In this document: one piece after another, positions 12,062 to 23,780 of the stretch
Numbering within the stretch: position 1 is the first letter of the stretch
Layout of the letters: every line of letters starts with the position of its first letter
NCBI GenBank assembly: GCA_025890175.1
Contig: JANPYM010000008.1
Span: 2,550,459-2,614,458, forward strand
Length of the DNA: 64,000 bases
Direction of reading: 5' to 3'
From: Ciborinia camelliae
Lineage: Eukaryota > Ascomycota > Leotiomycetes > Helotiales > Sclerotiniaceae
Position numbers and translations under genes: made by a program
The notes under the pieces: model-generated
What the model saw: only the letters and a program-made list of their open reading frames with translations
The model's database searches: none
What the model was told of the DNA's origin: nothing

Positions 12062-13106
12062 ATGAATTATATCAAAATACCCATCCAATGAAGTTACGCC
12101 AATATTTCAATCTTACAATTCCAAATCATTGGTTCCGTGTGACGTAAAGCCGTCCTTCCCTTTGCTTCCACGTGGAGCAATCATAATATCTTATTTTATG
12201 CCTGAAGGGTATCGGTAGTGTCATCCAACATCTTATAACCAAAGTCGGCTTTTGAGTGATGTCCCCGCTATTATGTTTCTGAGTTCTCGTGTCTCAAAAT
12301 ACAGTATTCTTCAATCCCCAAATTGCCTCAAATCACCACATAGCCCTCTAACTAAGTACTGGGCAGCAGAAACCCTTATTAGTATATGTATGAAGTAGGA
12401 AGGAGAGGGGGGTCTATGAATTGGTGTCGGCTACTTGTAGAACCTCGCTAGTTCCCATCTAACTCCTTTATATTGCCGAATTAAATGATGATCAGTGTAG
12501 GTCGCTGGCTTTAATCATTCTAGAAATGGTGACATTTTGCAGTATATCTGGCTTGATGTTTGAAAGATAAGTTTTCAATCGAGTAACCTATATCTGTCTA
12601 GAGTAACTTGAACAATTAGCCTTTCGAACATTCATGGTTGTTTGAATAATTAGCACAGTAATATTCTACATCTCTGCTATGCTTTTACTTTTGCTTTTAC
12701 TTGTGTATCTACATAATACCCATATTTATACCCTTAAAGGTTATATATCCATATCATCTCTTTGGCTTCAGTCATTTCTAATTAGGACCTTTGATACCTC
12801 AATACCTCAATACCTCCCTCATCTCAATCTTTCAATTTTCTTGTGTGAATTAAACAAAAAAGTGCATATTAGGTCCTTATCTCCACCGTAGCTAGCTAGC
12901 TACAACCCCACCATCTTTAGTGCCCACCAGAACCTTCCATTCATTCACACGGACACTTATCATCATCACAAGCTTGAATAATTTCTAGAAACTCACATTA
13001 CTTACAGACATCTTTCTGTATCTTTTTTACATCCGATCATCCCCTCTTCGATCATCCCCTCTTTTGAGTTCTCTTTCCAGTCGAAAGAAACCACATATTC
13101 TTCATC
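12062..13106. other. intergenic region OLA1 to SGT2
   Basis: This stretch contains the OLA1 3' flank and the SGT2 promoter and leader. CT-rich sequence lies just before the SGT2 ATG, as often seen near fungal transcription starts. No coding signal was seen. Confidence 0.6.
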
Positions 13107-14227
13107 ATGGCAACCACCAAACAACGTCTCGCTCTCTCCATCATCGATTTCCTCAACACCTCTCTCACTGACGGTACTCTCAATGAAGAAGAACGCGAAT
13201 CCATCGAAATCGCCCAAAATTGTATTTCCGAGTCCTTCAAGGTCGATCCTACAGATGCCACTCCTAAAGATTCTCAAAATCTCCTTCAAATCTACAGTGT
13301 CTATGAGAAATTGAGACAATCCCAAGAGGCTGCTGCCAAAGCTTCTTCTTCTTCCAAGCCCACCAATGAGAAACCCACTGGCAAGGAACCTAGCGCAGAT
13401 GAGAAGAAAGAAGCTGAGGGCTTAAAGAGTCAAGGAAATGCTGCCATGGCAAAGAAGGATTATAAAAAGGCAATTGATTTGTACTCCAAAGCTTTGGCTG
13501 TTATCCCCGGTAACCCAATTTTCTTGAGTAACCGCGCAGCTGCCTACTCGGCATCCAAGGACCATGAGTCTGCAAAGGCAGATGCGGAGGCAGCAGTTGA
13601 TGCTGATCCTAAATACACCAAGGCTTGGTCAAGATTGGGACTCGCGAAGTTTGCATTGGGAGATGCGCGGGGATCGATGGAGGCTTATGAGAAGGGTATT
13701 GAATATGAAGGAAATGGAGGAAGTGATGCCATGAAGAAAGGATATGAGACTGCGAAGAAGAGAGTTGCGGAACTTGAGGCAACTGGAGAAGATGAGGATG
13801 AGGTTGCTGAGAGAGGTATGCCTGGTGGTGGTGGAGCTGGCATGCCAGATTTGTCCAGTTTGGCGGGCATGTTTGGAGGTGGTGCTGGTGGTGGTGGAAT
13901 GCCGGATTTGAGCTCCATTATGAGTAATCCTATGTTTGCGAGCATGGCCCAGAACTTGATGAGCAACCCGGAAGCTATGAGTAATATTATGGGCAACCCT
14001 AGGATACGTGAGATGGCCAACCAATTTGGCGCTGGTGGAGCTGGTGGTAATGGAGGTGGCATGCCCGATTTTTCAAGTTTGATGAACGATCCTTCTATTG
14101 CTGAGTTGTAAGTTCTCTCTTCTCTTCCCATCTTGAAATTTTTATACTAACAGAATATTTCAGAGCAAGAAGCATTGGTGGAGGAGCAGGTAGAGGTGCC
14201 GGTGCTGGACGTGGAGCTCCTCAATAA
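13107..14227 (+). CDS. SGT2: SGT2/SGTA small glutamine-rich TPR co-chaperone
   Basis: SGT2 receives tail-anchored proteins from the ribosome and passes them to the Get4-Get5/Get3 pathway. Exons 13107..14107 and 14164..14227 (56-nt intron, GTAAGT..TTCAG) encode 354 residues. The N-terminal dimerisation domain (KQRLALSIIDFL..) binds Get5 in relatives. Three TPR motifs span about residues 100-205 (EGLKSQGNAAMAKKDYKKAI, NPIFLSNRAAAYSASKDH, YTKAWSRLGLAKFALGD) and contain the carboxylate-clamp type Lys/Asn/Arg positions. The C-terminus is rich in Gly, Met and Asn-Pro (SSIMSNPMFASMAQNLMSNP, IMGNPRIREMANQF), the substrate-binding region. It ends in a Gly/Arg/Ala tail encoded by the second exon. Confidence 0.95.
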
Positions 14228-16288
14228 ATGACATTACGGTCAGCAGTAAACAAATTCCCCCTGAAATGAAAGCAAGCACGTTTGGTTTATTCGTCGGTTT
14301 TCAGAACAGAATACGTATTCGAGATCATGGATAGATACACATTATGATTGCAAACAAAGAAAGAGAAAATATAACCTAATTAGTCCCCAAAGATTCGGTA
14401 TTTTGATAATGAAAACTGGGTTTCGTCAATTGCGCAAGGAGATTTATATGTTATGATATGCTGTGGTTGTGGTGTCTGATGTATTTTGTTTAGGTAAGTA
14501 AGGTAGGCAAGTAAGTGAGTAGGCAAGTAGATGAGTGAGTAGGTTAGATGTCCTGTCTAAGCTGTCTTGTCCTGTCTAAGCTGCCTTGCCTTGTCTTCTC
14601 TTGTCTTATTTCAGAACACCGAATATCCAAGATCTTAGATCTTAGAGGTAACTCCTCTTCCTTTTCCTTCCCTTCCCATAGCCATAGCTATAGTCATAGC
14701 CATAGCCATAGCTTGCTCTTACGATGATCATTTTGATATCGATTTTTTTACTACTTTACCTTGTTGTCTTGTATTGCATTCCTGTATCCTACGGTTACGG
14801 TTATGGTTACGGTTACGGTTACGATTAGGGTTAAGATACGGTACGGTACGGTGTTATATTTATTTTATAGTCTTCGGATTTGGGGGATTTGGGGGTGGGG
14901 GATGAGGGGAGGTGGGTGGGTGAATGAGTGGATGGGTGGGTGGATGGATAGATGGATAGATGAAATAAAATGCTAATTATCCCCTCGAATATATATTCTC
15001 CTCTCTTCCCTCTTCTCTCTTCCCTCAAACCTTAAACCTTAAGCTTCAAACCCCCGGTCTGGAATATATATGTGTACTATATATATCGGTACCTAGATAA
15101 TTTTCTGAAAATAGATGGATGGATGGGTAGGTAGGTACTAGGTAGGTATGCATAAGCTGTAGATGGGATGGAGCTAGATGGTATGGTGTGTTGATGGTGG
15201 CTTGGTATGGTTTGGTCTGCTTGGTATTCTTCTAGTACCTAGCTGGAGGTAGGTAGGTAGGTAATAGGTATGGAATATCGAGTTATGGATATATGGAATG
15301 GATTAGATTGGATTTGACTGTTTGATCATTTGATCGTTTCAACGATGGTGATATGATATAAAAGATACCATTAATAATATGGTATATACCGGTATAGTAT
15401 ATAGTATATATAAAAGATAAAGGAATAGGTAGAAGACATGTCTGAAAGGGGGAATTATATGGTTGATTGCTTGGTTGCTTGGTTGCTTGGAAATATATAC
15501 GTACCTAAATACGTATTGATATTGCATTGAGGATATTAAGGATGCTATTGTTAGGGAGTGTGTAGGTATGTACCTATACATAGGTACCATGCTATACTGC
15601 TATCTATGCGAGCGCAGCTGTATTATATACCTACCTACCTATCTACCTACTTAGGTATTTCATATTCGTTATACATAATTTGTTTGTATATATATATATA
15701 TAATCAAAAAAGGGAGAGATAGAGCAAGCGTATATATATTATCATATACTAAGAAACTCGAACCTCGAACCTCGAACCTCGAACCTTCCAAAATATGAAT
15801 ATGAATATAGATGGATATGGATATGGATGTTCAGTATATCACCTATTGGATATACTACATTACACTATTCCCGGGGTCTTTGATGGATTTTGATTTTGAT
15901 TTTGATTTTCTGTATTTCTATCTGTGTCTTGCGGTCCTATCCTACCTTGCTCTACGGTGTCCCTTTCATCAACCTTGATCTTCCCTCCCTCCTTCCCGAG
16001 GAATTATTTCGTCTGTCACTCATCTCTTCTCATTACCTAGGTATACTATACTATACAATACTATATTATATTATACGATACGATACGATATTATATTATA
16101 CCAGCTCCCTCCCTTCCTCCCACTCTTCTTTTTCCTTCTTGCTTCATCTTCACATATTACATCATATTATAACATAAGATATTATAAATCCAACACCAGC
16201 ATCTCACCCACCCACCCACCCACACACACTTCTCATCCAATCCCACCCCATCCAACCCCATCCTATCCAGCACTCATCTCAAACCTAA
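14228..16288. other. repeat-rich intergenic region
   Basis: No gene is supported in these 2 kb. The stretch carries many microsatellites: CATAGC/TATAGC repeats near 14676-14712, ACGGTT repeats at 14790-14835, GGAT and GGTG runs near 14890-14960, GGTA blocks near 15130, 15250 and 15630, (TA)n at 15690-15700, four copies of CTCGAAC at about 15758-15785, ACGAT repeats near 16075 and (CACC)n near 16208. Confidence 0.6.
14790..14835. repeat. ACGGTT hexamer array ending in a telomere-like TTAGGGTTA
   Basis: About seven degenerate copies of ACGGTT (one reads ATGGTT) run directly into GATTAGGGTTAAG. The final segment contains one TTAGGG unit of the usual fungal telomere repeat. Confidence 0.7.
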
Positions 16289-17387
16289 TCAACGCCCCAT
16301 GATCCAACCCGGGTTCCATTTCCGGCGGTCTCCCCACCCCCTCCATTTCATACCTGCTCCATTCACATTCACATCCACATCTACATCCTCCTCTCCCATA
16401 TCCTTCTCCCCTCTCCCACCTTCTCCTCTCCCCCCTTCACCCCCCTTCTCCTCATCCCTCCCTCCAGCCTTCCCCCTCCTCATATAAAGAAGAAAAGCCA
16501 TGCCCAAAAAACACGCAAGACCCACTCCCATGACCAGAAATGATATCCCCGCCGTGAGCTTGGGGTTGATGCCCATGTCTGTGGTGGTGGGGGATGCATT
16601 CGAGGGGGAGGGCGCGGAAGATGTTGATGTTGATGGGGAGGTTGAGGGCGGAAATATACATTCTATGGTTGTGATTGGGGTAGGGGTGGGTGTTGAGGGA
16701 GTGGAGAAGGAAGAAGAGGGGGGAAAGGTTGAGGAATGATGAAATAATGAAGAAGTTGGCGAGCGGGTATTAATTGTGGAATTAAGAGTACGGTGTTGGG
16801 TTACTTCGGTTATATATGATGTAGATGTAGATGTAGATGTAGATGTGGAAATAGGTGTAGGGGCAGGGAATAGTGGGCTTGATATTGATGTAAGGTCGAG
16901 AGAGATCGGAAAAGGCGAATTCGTTGGGGTTCTGTGAGGTGCGTTGGTCCAATGGGTAGCAGAGGTCCAATTTGAGGGATTTTGAGCTGTGGTTCTGGTG
17001 GTGGAGATGGGAGTGGCAATCGTCGGGGAAGTAATCTGAGATGATGATATGTTGGTGGAAATAGTAAGCTCCGTAGCCACAGGAGAAAGAACGGGGGCTG
17101 AGAATGTAGAATGGGTAATGTAACCGAAAGCCTGTCCAGCAGATGCCAACAAGTTGGAAGATTGAGCATGAGCTGATGTCTGAGCTGACGGAGAAAAACA
17201 GGTCCTGATTCAAGTTAGCATTTTGCAATTAAGAATGAGCTATGTCAGCTTACCTTGAAATATCTATGGCAGTATCCTTTCCACTACTTCCCCCACTACC
17301 CGATGACAATTTCCCTGAGCAATTGAATAGTGACGTCGGTGCAATCGGAAGAACCGTCGATGTTGAACTCGACAATGGCTCCATCAT
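16289..17387 (-). CDS. Ser/Thr-rich single-pass membrane protein (N-terminus unresolved)
   Basis: Two exons are supported, 17254..17387 and 16289..17204, with a 49-nt intron (GTAAGC..ATCAG). Together they are in frame for 349 residues from the ATG pair at 17382-17387. The extracellular part is almost wholly Ser, Thr and Pro with Asn, including an STSTSTST run coded by a GATGTA repeat. It includes SLFNCSGKLSSGSGGSSGKD and RTCFSPSAQ. One membrane helix (AGISFLVMGVGLACFLGMAF) follows, then a basic RRGKAGGR stop-transfer and an acidic/Gly cytosolic tail ending WNPGWIMGR. This architecture is common in fungal wall sensors and mucin-like proteins, but no adhesive or WSC domain is seen. No signal peptide is visible on the ATG model, so one or more 5' exons between 17388 and about 17800 are likely. 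Confidence 0.6.
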
Positions 17388-19055
17388 CAAGTCAGGTCAA
17401 GAAAAGGTGACCCTCCAAAGGCAACAACTAAAGACCGAGGCCTGACTTTCGGGCTCTCCGATACCTTTGGCAGCATCAACAATATACTCGACTTTTGACG
17501 ATGCAAAAGGCGCGAAGGTTGACTGAAGGAAGGAAGTGATAGCGCCACTGATAGACCACTCTGGATGAAGAAAAACGAAATCTGAGACACTTGAAGGAAT
17601 AAATTGCCATGATGATTGACGTGAAGAAGGATATTGATACCTTTTCATCCATCTAGTAAATTGGCCTCTCCAGGCCCTGTCCACACCCATCCCCACCCAC
17701 CTACACCAACACCCAAGCAAGCACGCGGCGTCTCTCAGAAGATATTTCCCCATATCGAAAAACACGATGGGCGTAAACCCTTCAAGATTTCGCCAGTGTC
17801 ACAGCATGGGATTCTGGTAGGGCTGGTCGACACGCTTAGAGATAGATAGTCTTTAGGCGAAGGAATTCACTGATTAGACGCAAGCGAATCCTCGAGGGCG
17901 TCAATTTCGTCCTCTACATAACCCCTTTGGCGCCACACCATCTCGGTACAAGCTCTTCTATCATCGCCGGTAAATCCTCCATCGTTCTCTAAGATGAACA
18001 ACTGCCTAGAGTGATTGTGGCGCATGCACTAGGATTCCAAATATTCGGACTGATATGATTGCCGCAAGAGTTGATGTGGCGTTGTAATACACTCACTGTT
18101 GATTCCAAACACTTCGTACGATGGAAAACCATCCTCAACCCGCCCATTTGGTAAGAGTTTTTTCGGTCATCCCTCCCGTTCAGTGCATGCATGCAAAGCA
18201 TAAAAGCTAAGCTGTCAATATTGAAAAGCGAAACGATAAACGATAAATATTGCAACTAAAAAATATCGAAACGCGTTCGCCATACTGGTAATGTTACTCC
18301 GTAAACTAGCCACAATAATACCGTATGCACTTTCGTGTGGCTAGAGAGAAAAAAATATCATGTAACCTAACCCTCGGTTCCCAAAACACCAGGTGGAAGT
18401 GTGTATACACAGGAGGTGCGTCTCCGACGTACGCTCACGGCGCATTCGCTTTCAAATCGTATACGCAACCAAATGGGTGATGTTGAGCCCCGGACGACTT
18501 TCCGAATGCATATCAAGGATGTCTGGAATGATGGGAGACGAAGGGGATGATTCCCAAAGCGACGGGATTTCCGCACCCCCCCTCATGTAAAAGAAGTTGT
18601 ATACGAAGTTGCTGGGTGGTATCCAAGTGGATATTCTAGAAAATTGGAAAGGAGTGATGGAGGATTTAAACTTTGCATGGCAGGAGCGAATGGGCGGCGG
18701 TGACCCCGAGAGTTGGGTGCACAAATTCTTTTACCCCGCCATTTCTGTCATTCTTATTTGTTGGCTTTGGTCGTGAGGATTGTAATTATCCATTACTCTC
18801 CTATTACGGCAGTGTTACTATTAATCCTATAGGATCGGACTTACATCTCGCGGCAAGAATAATAATCTCCCGGAAAACTTACCTACCCAGTACATGGCAC
18901 TTCACAAACACATATATTCTGTGATGACCTCGACATGTCCCCAAGGAAATCTACATATCCTCAAAAACGATATTGAACTTCAAGATATTCTTTCAAATGA
19001 TATTTTTATTTATTTGTGTTCCGACTCCTGATATGAGACCAGCTCAAGCTCCAAA
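17388..19055. other. intergenic region with possible missing 5' exon(s) and no clear gene
   Basis: The first 400 bp may contain the 5' exon of the membrane protein on the minus strand; a frame with FVFLHPEWSISGAIT is open at about 17450-17765, but I could not join it cleanly. The rest shows one short protein-like ORF (17867-18025, minus) and nothing else convincing. Confidence 0.5.
17867..18025 (-). CDS. short ORF, 52 residues, unverified
   Basis: An ATG-initiated frame encodes a small acidic peptide starting MRHNHSRQLFILENDGG, containing CTEMVWRQRGYVEDEIDALE and ending ASNQ. It is charged and looks protein-like rather than low-complexity, but there is no homology I can name and no intron signal. 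It may be a relic or chance. Confidence 0.2.
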   Translation of the reverse strand: MRHNHSRQLFILENDGGFTGDDRRACTEMVWRQRGYVEDEIDALEDSLASNQ

Positions 19056-20090
19056 TTACATTTCTTCAGGCCAAACATTGTAACCAAAGGTATCCTTCAT
19101 GTTAACAAATCTCGTCGCTCTTCCTTCGGCGACCTTATTGACAGCCGCGAAATCCTCTTCGCTTAGAGTGATCAATTTCGCGTTACTTGCGATTCTTCCT
19201 GGGTTACTGCTCTTGGGCAGAACACAATATCCTCTCTTCAATCCCCATGCGATCAAGACTTGTGCCAATGATGAACCATTCTTCTCTGCAATGGCGTTGA
19301 GCTCTTTGTTGGTGGATACCTTTTCGCCGGTACCTGGAACTTGGTCTTGACTTCCGAGTGGAGAGTAGGCGACTGGTACGATATCTTTGGAAAGGCAGTA
19401 GTCGATGAGCTTTTGTTGTGGGAGGAAAGGATGGATCTCGATTTGATTGATGGTAGGTTTGATCTCAGCAAATGATAAGAGTTGCTCAATTCCTTTCTCG
19501 GTAAAATTCGAGACACCAATAGCTCTGGCGAGTCCCTCCTTATTTAATTTCTCCAATGCTCTCCATGTTGGCTCTGGGTTCTCTGTCAGATCCTTCTTGA
19601 TCACGTACTATTCACACGTTAGCATTTTGTCCTTGAAGTCGAAGTTTGACGAATTGATTGGTGTGCTTACCTTTCCATCAGCTCCAATCTTTACTGATCT
19701 GTCCTCATTCTTCTCTGCGGCAATTGGCCAATGGATCAAAAACGCATCGATGTATGGTGTTTGTAGCTTCTCTAACGAGTTCTTCAAACTCCACTCGACG
19801 TCTTCGGGTTCGTGTAGGTGATTCCAGACTTTGGTGACGATGAAAATATCTGATCTCTTCACACTTGGGTTGGCCGCAAGAAACTCTTGGACACCAGTTC
19901 CGACTTCGCCCTCATTTTGGTAAAACCATGCACAATCCAAATGTCTGTATCCGGCGTTGAGTGCGGCTACAACAGCCTTGTGTGTCTCTCCTACGCTACC
20001 CTCGTTGGCAAATGTGCCAAAGCCAAGAGCTGGCATTTGAACTCCATTGTTCAATGTGATCAAAGGACCTGTAACTGCTGGTGATGCCAT
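19056..20090 (-). CDS. NADPH-dependent aldo/keto reductase (glycerol dehydrogenase/aldehyde reductase type)
   Basis: This cytosolic TIM-barrel oxidoreductase reduces aldehydes or ketones with NADPH. Exons are 19671..20090 and 19056..19607, with a 63-nt intron (GTAAGC..AATAG), giving 323 residues. The catalytic tetrad is visible as Asp52 and Tyr57 (HLDCAWFY), Lys87 (IVTKVWN) and His120 (LIHWP). Family signatures also include GFGTFANEG, GLARAIGVSNF, INQIEIHPFLPQ and the coenzyme-binding VLPKSSNPGRIASN. The second exon opens YVIKKDL. Similar proteins include yeast Gcy1 and fungal glycerol or sugar-derived aldehyde reductases, so the exact substrate is open. Upstream, TGACGT at 20413-20418 and CCCCT at 20435-20439 resemble CRE and STRE stress elements; that regulation is inferred. 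Confidence 0.93.
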
Positions 20091-22298
20091 ATTGTATAGG
20101 AGTGTATATTATTTGATGGTATTGATGGTATTGGTGGTATTGGTGGTATTGGTGGTATTGGAGAGGTCAAGAACCGGGGTATAATTTGAATGATGAAAAA
20201 TTGTATATGTTGTCAGGAATGGAGATGGGAATGGAAATGGAAATGGAAATGGAATTGATGTATGCGGTGGATGTAATAAGTGATACGTATCTACCATATG
20301 AAGAGAAGCTTCTAGTTAGTAATGAACCCACGATTACTTTTCGGGACGATGATTCCATTGCATCCATACCTCCTACGTATTGTTTCCCTCATCTCAACAA
20401 GGGATCGGAAAATGACGTATCGTGTCCCTCCTTGCCCCTCATGAGGTTCTCAGCTAAATTATACTAAGAGTCTCATAGTCACGTAAATCCACTTGAGCCA
20501 GGGTCCAAAGAGTGGGTAATTGTGGGAACTTGCGGACGAATGAGTGATGAGAAAGGGGAGTGGATCCAGGAGTGGGTCCCGATTGGAATCTTGATATGAA
20601 TGATGAAGGAGTGTATGTAAGAAGAGATTACAGTATGGATAGGTAGGTAGGCCCCGTTAAACCTTATTGTAAACTCAGTCAGACTGTCAGACTGTCACAT
20701 CAAAATTCAAATGTTACTTGAACCCCCGGTGTTATGGATAGCCCCTTCGTCTGAAAATTGTCGGAATCAACCAATCATAGATACGGTATGTAGGTAGAGT
20801 TTAGATATACATACCTAAGGTACCTACCTACCTATCTATACACATATACCTCATACTGCATAAAGCGCAATACATAATATCAATTCAATCATAATGTGAG
20901 GACCGGGACATTATTCATTGGTAGATATTAGTCTGATCAGCTTGAGCTATGGTCTAACCTACCGTCTACCTCCAGCTAGGTGGTAGGTACCTAGGTTCTC
21001 AATAGATAGTCAAACAATAGTAAGATTCAACAGCCAACGCATACCAGTACGGCCGGTTGATATGGCACTGTCACTGTACTCAAAGTCACAACTCACTTTG
21101 GAAACCCTCTCAGAGACTCTCAATGCTCAGCGCTCACCCTTTCTCCAGTATTTGATCGACCTTAGATGAGCCAAATAGGTTAGAGGCAAATGAAAGCTAT
21201 GGATCTCCTCCTTACCAAGTACCTAGTCATCACCACTCATCGGACGGGTGTGTATATAAACGATGATACTAATGCCACCCACCATATATAACATAAAGGT
21301 ACTTCACAAAGCACATGCAGTCGGTCATACTACGGACCACGGTGTATCTATTTTTCACCTCACATACTTTTATTGTGGTCCTTCAGACGTCATGCTGGAT
21401 CTCTTCCTTCATATTCCTTTGACATCTTTATGAAATTCTTAAATTATTCTCATCCAAACAAAATCCAGCTGGGAAATTGTAATTAACTCCCCAGGTGCGT
21501 ATTCGTGCGTATTACTTCCTATTCTGCCCGTATTCTGCCGTATTATGGCGGGAAGGTTTAACGGTTATCAGATGAAATCCACATTATTTACCTTATCTGA
21601 AGCACCAAATTTCCAAATTGGAAAAAGTAATCCATAATCCTCCATCCGTTCATTCGTAGACGTAATCACACTTATACTTGTAATTCACAACATGCTAGGG
21701 ATCCGCTTTTGATACAAATCTTTTCTACGCCGGTCAAGGCGGCTGCGATGGGAATATACTGGTTGGTTGGTTGGTTGGTTGGTATTCATGTTTCTTATGC
21801 CCCCTGGGACGAGCTATGTGTGTATGTATGTATGTATGTATGTATGTATGTATGTGTGTATGTATGGATGTATGTACTTTCGACGGATCATAATAATAAT
21901 AATATGATTCATGATTCATGATGATCGATAGTGGATCTCAGTGCATGCTTTCTCGGTGAGGTGAAGACCATGGTACCGATACATCATACTCTTTGTTGCA
22001 AGAGACGGATCCAATCATGCAACTCCATCCGTGATTCCGTGCCGGCATCGAGGTCCTTCCTCATCCTTCCCTAGCTTCCTTCTGGGAATTGGATTTTATA
22101 GATATATACGCTATGTCCTCCACCCTCTTTTGGTCTTGTTCATCTCATACTTCTCATTCAATACTATACCAACAACACAAACATCTACCATCTACCATCT
22201 ACATTCAGTGTCGTCCACATCGACATCCACATCTACAGATAATCTTCCTCTTTACACAAAAACTTTATACTTTTTAAAACCTCAACTTCTATCCCACA
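20091..22298. other. repeat-rich divergent intergenic region
   Basis: This region holds the promoters of the aldo/keto reductase (minus) and the HAD hydrolase (plus). Microsatellites include a 9-bp GGTATTGGT array at 20114-20160, (GGAAAT)n at about 20219-20252, (TTGG)n at 21762-21781, (TATG)n at about 21818-21876, (AATAAT)n at 21889-21902 and GGTA blocks at 20640 and 20822. A CT-rich and CATCTAC-rich leader precedes the ATG at 22299. No coding signal was seen. Confidence 0.6.
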
Positions 22299-23780
22299 AT
22301 GCCTGGTTTCGATAATAGCGATTTGGCTGCTCAAGCCCACACTACCTCAAACGGAACAAGCAAAGACCGTAATGGTTCAAATGCTACACCAGGCTTCAAC
22401 CACACCCTGTTTGTTCCAGGTGACAATGAGGACTCTGGACCAATTGAGGTTCCAGCTTCAAGATCTTCTATTGCAGAAACTCAAGGACTCATGCATTCAT
22501 TGAGTCTCGAAGACAGAAAGAATGGACGACGAGGTTCGAGAAACAGTTTTGGTACTGCTCTACCAATTCCTCGTTCAAAGCGTCAATCTCGTCTCTCCTC
22601 AGTCGTTACCCAAGATAGGCCTACAAGACCTGGGATGCCACCTGTTCAGGCAACCCGCGAGATCCTTTCCTCGCAGATTCAAGATATGTCCAAGATCAAG
22701 ACGGAGGCTGCAAAGAATATGGCCTTCGCTTTCGATATCGATGGTGTTCTCGTTCACGGTGATCGTTTGATCCCAGAAGGAAAGAGAGCATTAGAGATCT
22801 TGAACGGTGATAATGAACTTGGTATCAAGATCCCGCACATTTTCTTGACCAATGGTTCCGGTAAGGTTGAGCCTACTCGTTGTGCTCAACTCTCCAAAAT
22901 TCTTGGAAACCCTGTTGCAACCGAACAATTCATTCAATCTCACACCCCAATGTCTGCTTTGGCTGATTACTTCGATACTGTCTTGGTTGTTGGTGGTGAA
23001 AACTACCAGTGCCGAGAGGTTGCCAAGTTGTACGGATTCAAGGATATCGTCGTACCAAACGATATTGTAGCCTCCATCCCTACCATCTCCCCACTTAAGG
23101 AGTTCTTCACCGATGAGCAACGTGCAACATCCACCCCAAGAGACTTCAGCAAAGTCAAGATCGATGCCATCCTTGTCTTCTCTGATTCTCGCGATTATGC
23201 TACTGATCTCCAAATCATTATGGATCTCCTTCAATCTGAGGACGGTGTTCTCGGAACTCGTGCCAAGGACCCAGTTTCCCAACGTATCCCTATTTACTTT
23301 TCTCAAGGAGATTTGTTGTGCCCTAGCGAGCACCCAACTCCCCGTATGTCTCAAGGTACTTTCCGTATCGCTCTTGAGGCTATCTACAAGTCTATTACTG
23401 GAGTTGAACTTGAGCGTGTCGTTTACGGAAAGCCTGAATTGGCTACCTACAAGTATGCTGATGAGATCATGGCATCCTGGATGGAGACCATTCACGGCGA
23501 GGAGAAGTTGCCAGAGAACATTTACATGATCGGTGACAACCCAGCATCCGACATCATCGGTGGAAATAACTACGGCTGGAACACTTGTTTGGTTCGCACT
23601 GGTGTGTTCCAAGGTGGTGAGAACGATGAAGAGAACCCAGCCAACTTTGGTGTTTTCCCCAACGTTTTGGAGGCTGTCCAAACTGCTTTGAGAAAGCAAT
23701 TGGGTGATGATTTCAAGATGAAGTGGAGCGATTCCGTCAACCCAGTTGTTGGTAACTCCTCCGCTAGCGCCATCGAGTAG
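22299..23780 (+). CDS. HAD-superfamily class IIA hydrolase, CECR5/Cut-1-like (yeast YKR070W type)
   Basis: This intronless gene of 493 residues encodes a phosphatase-like HAD protein. The N-terminal 135 residues are Ser/Asn/Gly-rich and probably disordered, longer than in yeast YKR070W. The HAD core shows motif I AFDIDGVLVHGD at about residue 144, motif II FLTNGSG, a class IIA cap, and GKPELATYKYA. Motif IV is MIGDNPASDIIGGNNYGW followed by TCLVRTGVF. The first motif reads DIDG rather than DxDxT, typical of this subgroup, whose substrate is not established. In Neurospora the related cut-1 gene affects temperature and osmotic tolerance; transfer of that role is inference. The strong preference for C-ending codons (ATC, GTC, ACC) suggests high expression. 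Confidence 0.9.
   Translation: MPGFDNSDLAAQAHTTSNGTSKDRNGSNATPGFNHTLFVPGDNEDSGPIEVPASRSSIAETQGLMHSLSLEDRKNGRRGSRNSFGTALPIPRSKRQSRLSSVVTQDRPTRPGMPPVQATREILSSQIQDMSKIKTEAAKNMAFAFDIDGVLVHGDRLIPEGKRALEILNGDNELGIKIPHIFLTNGSGKVEPTRCAQLSKILGNPVATEQFIQSHTPMSALADYFDTVLVVGGENYQCREVAKLYGFKDIVVPNDIVASIPTISPLKEFFTDEQRATSTPRDFSKVKIDAILVFSDSRDYATDLQIIMDLLQSEDGVLGTRAKDPVSQRIPIYFSQGDLLCPSEHPTPRMSQGTFRIALEAIYKSITGVELERVVYGKPELATYKYADEIMASWMETIHGEEKLPENIYMIGDNPASDIIGGNNYGWNTCLVRTGVFQGGENDEENPANFGVFPNVLEAVQTALRKQLGDDFKMKWSDSVNPVVGNSSASAIE

Noticed and set aside
21734..21921. Short ORFs with YVCM or HTYI repeats
   Set aside because: Translations of the (TATG)n microsatellite.
22791..23699. 302-codon minus-strand ORF opposite the HAD hydrolase
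   Set aside because: A long antisense frame caused by the strongly biased codons of the plus-strand gene. The HAD motifs decide the coding strand.
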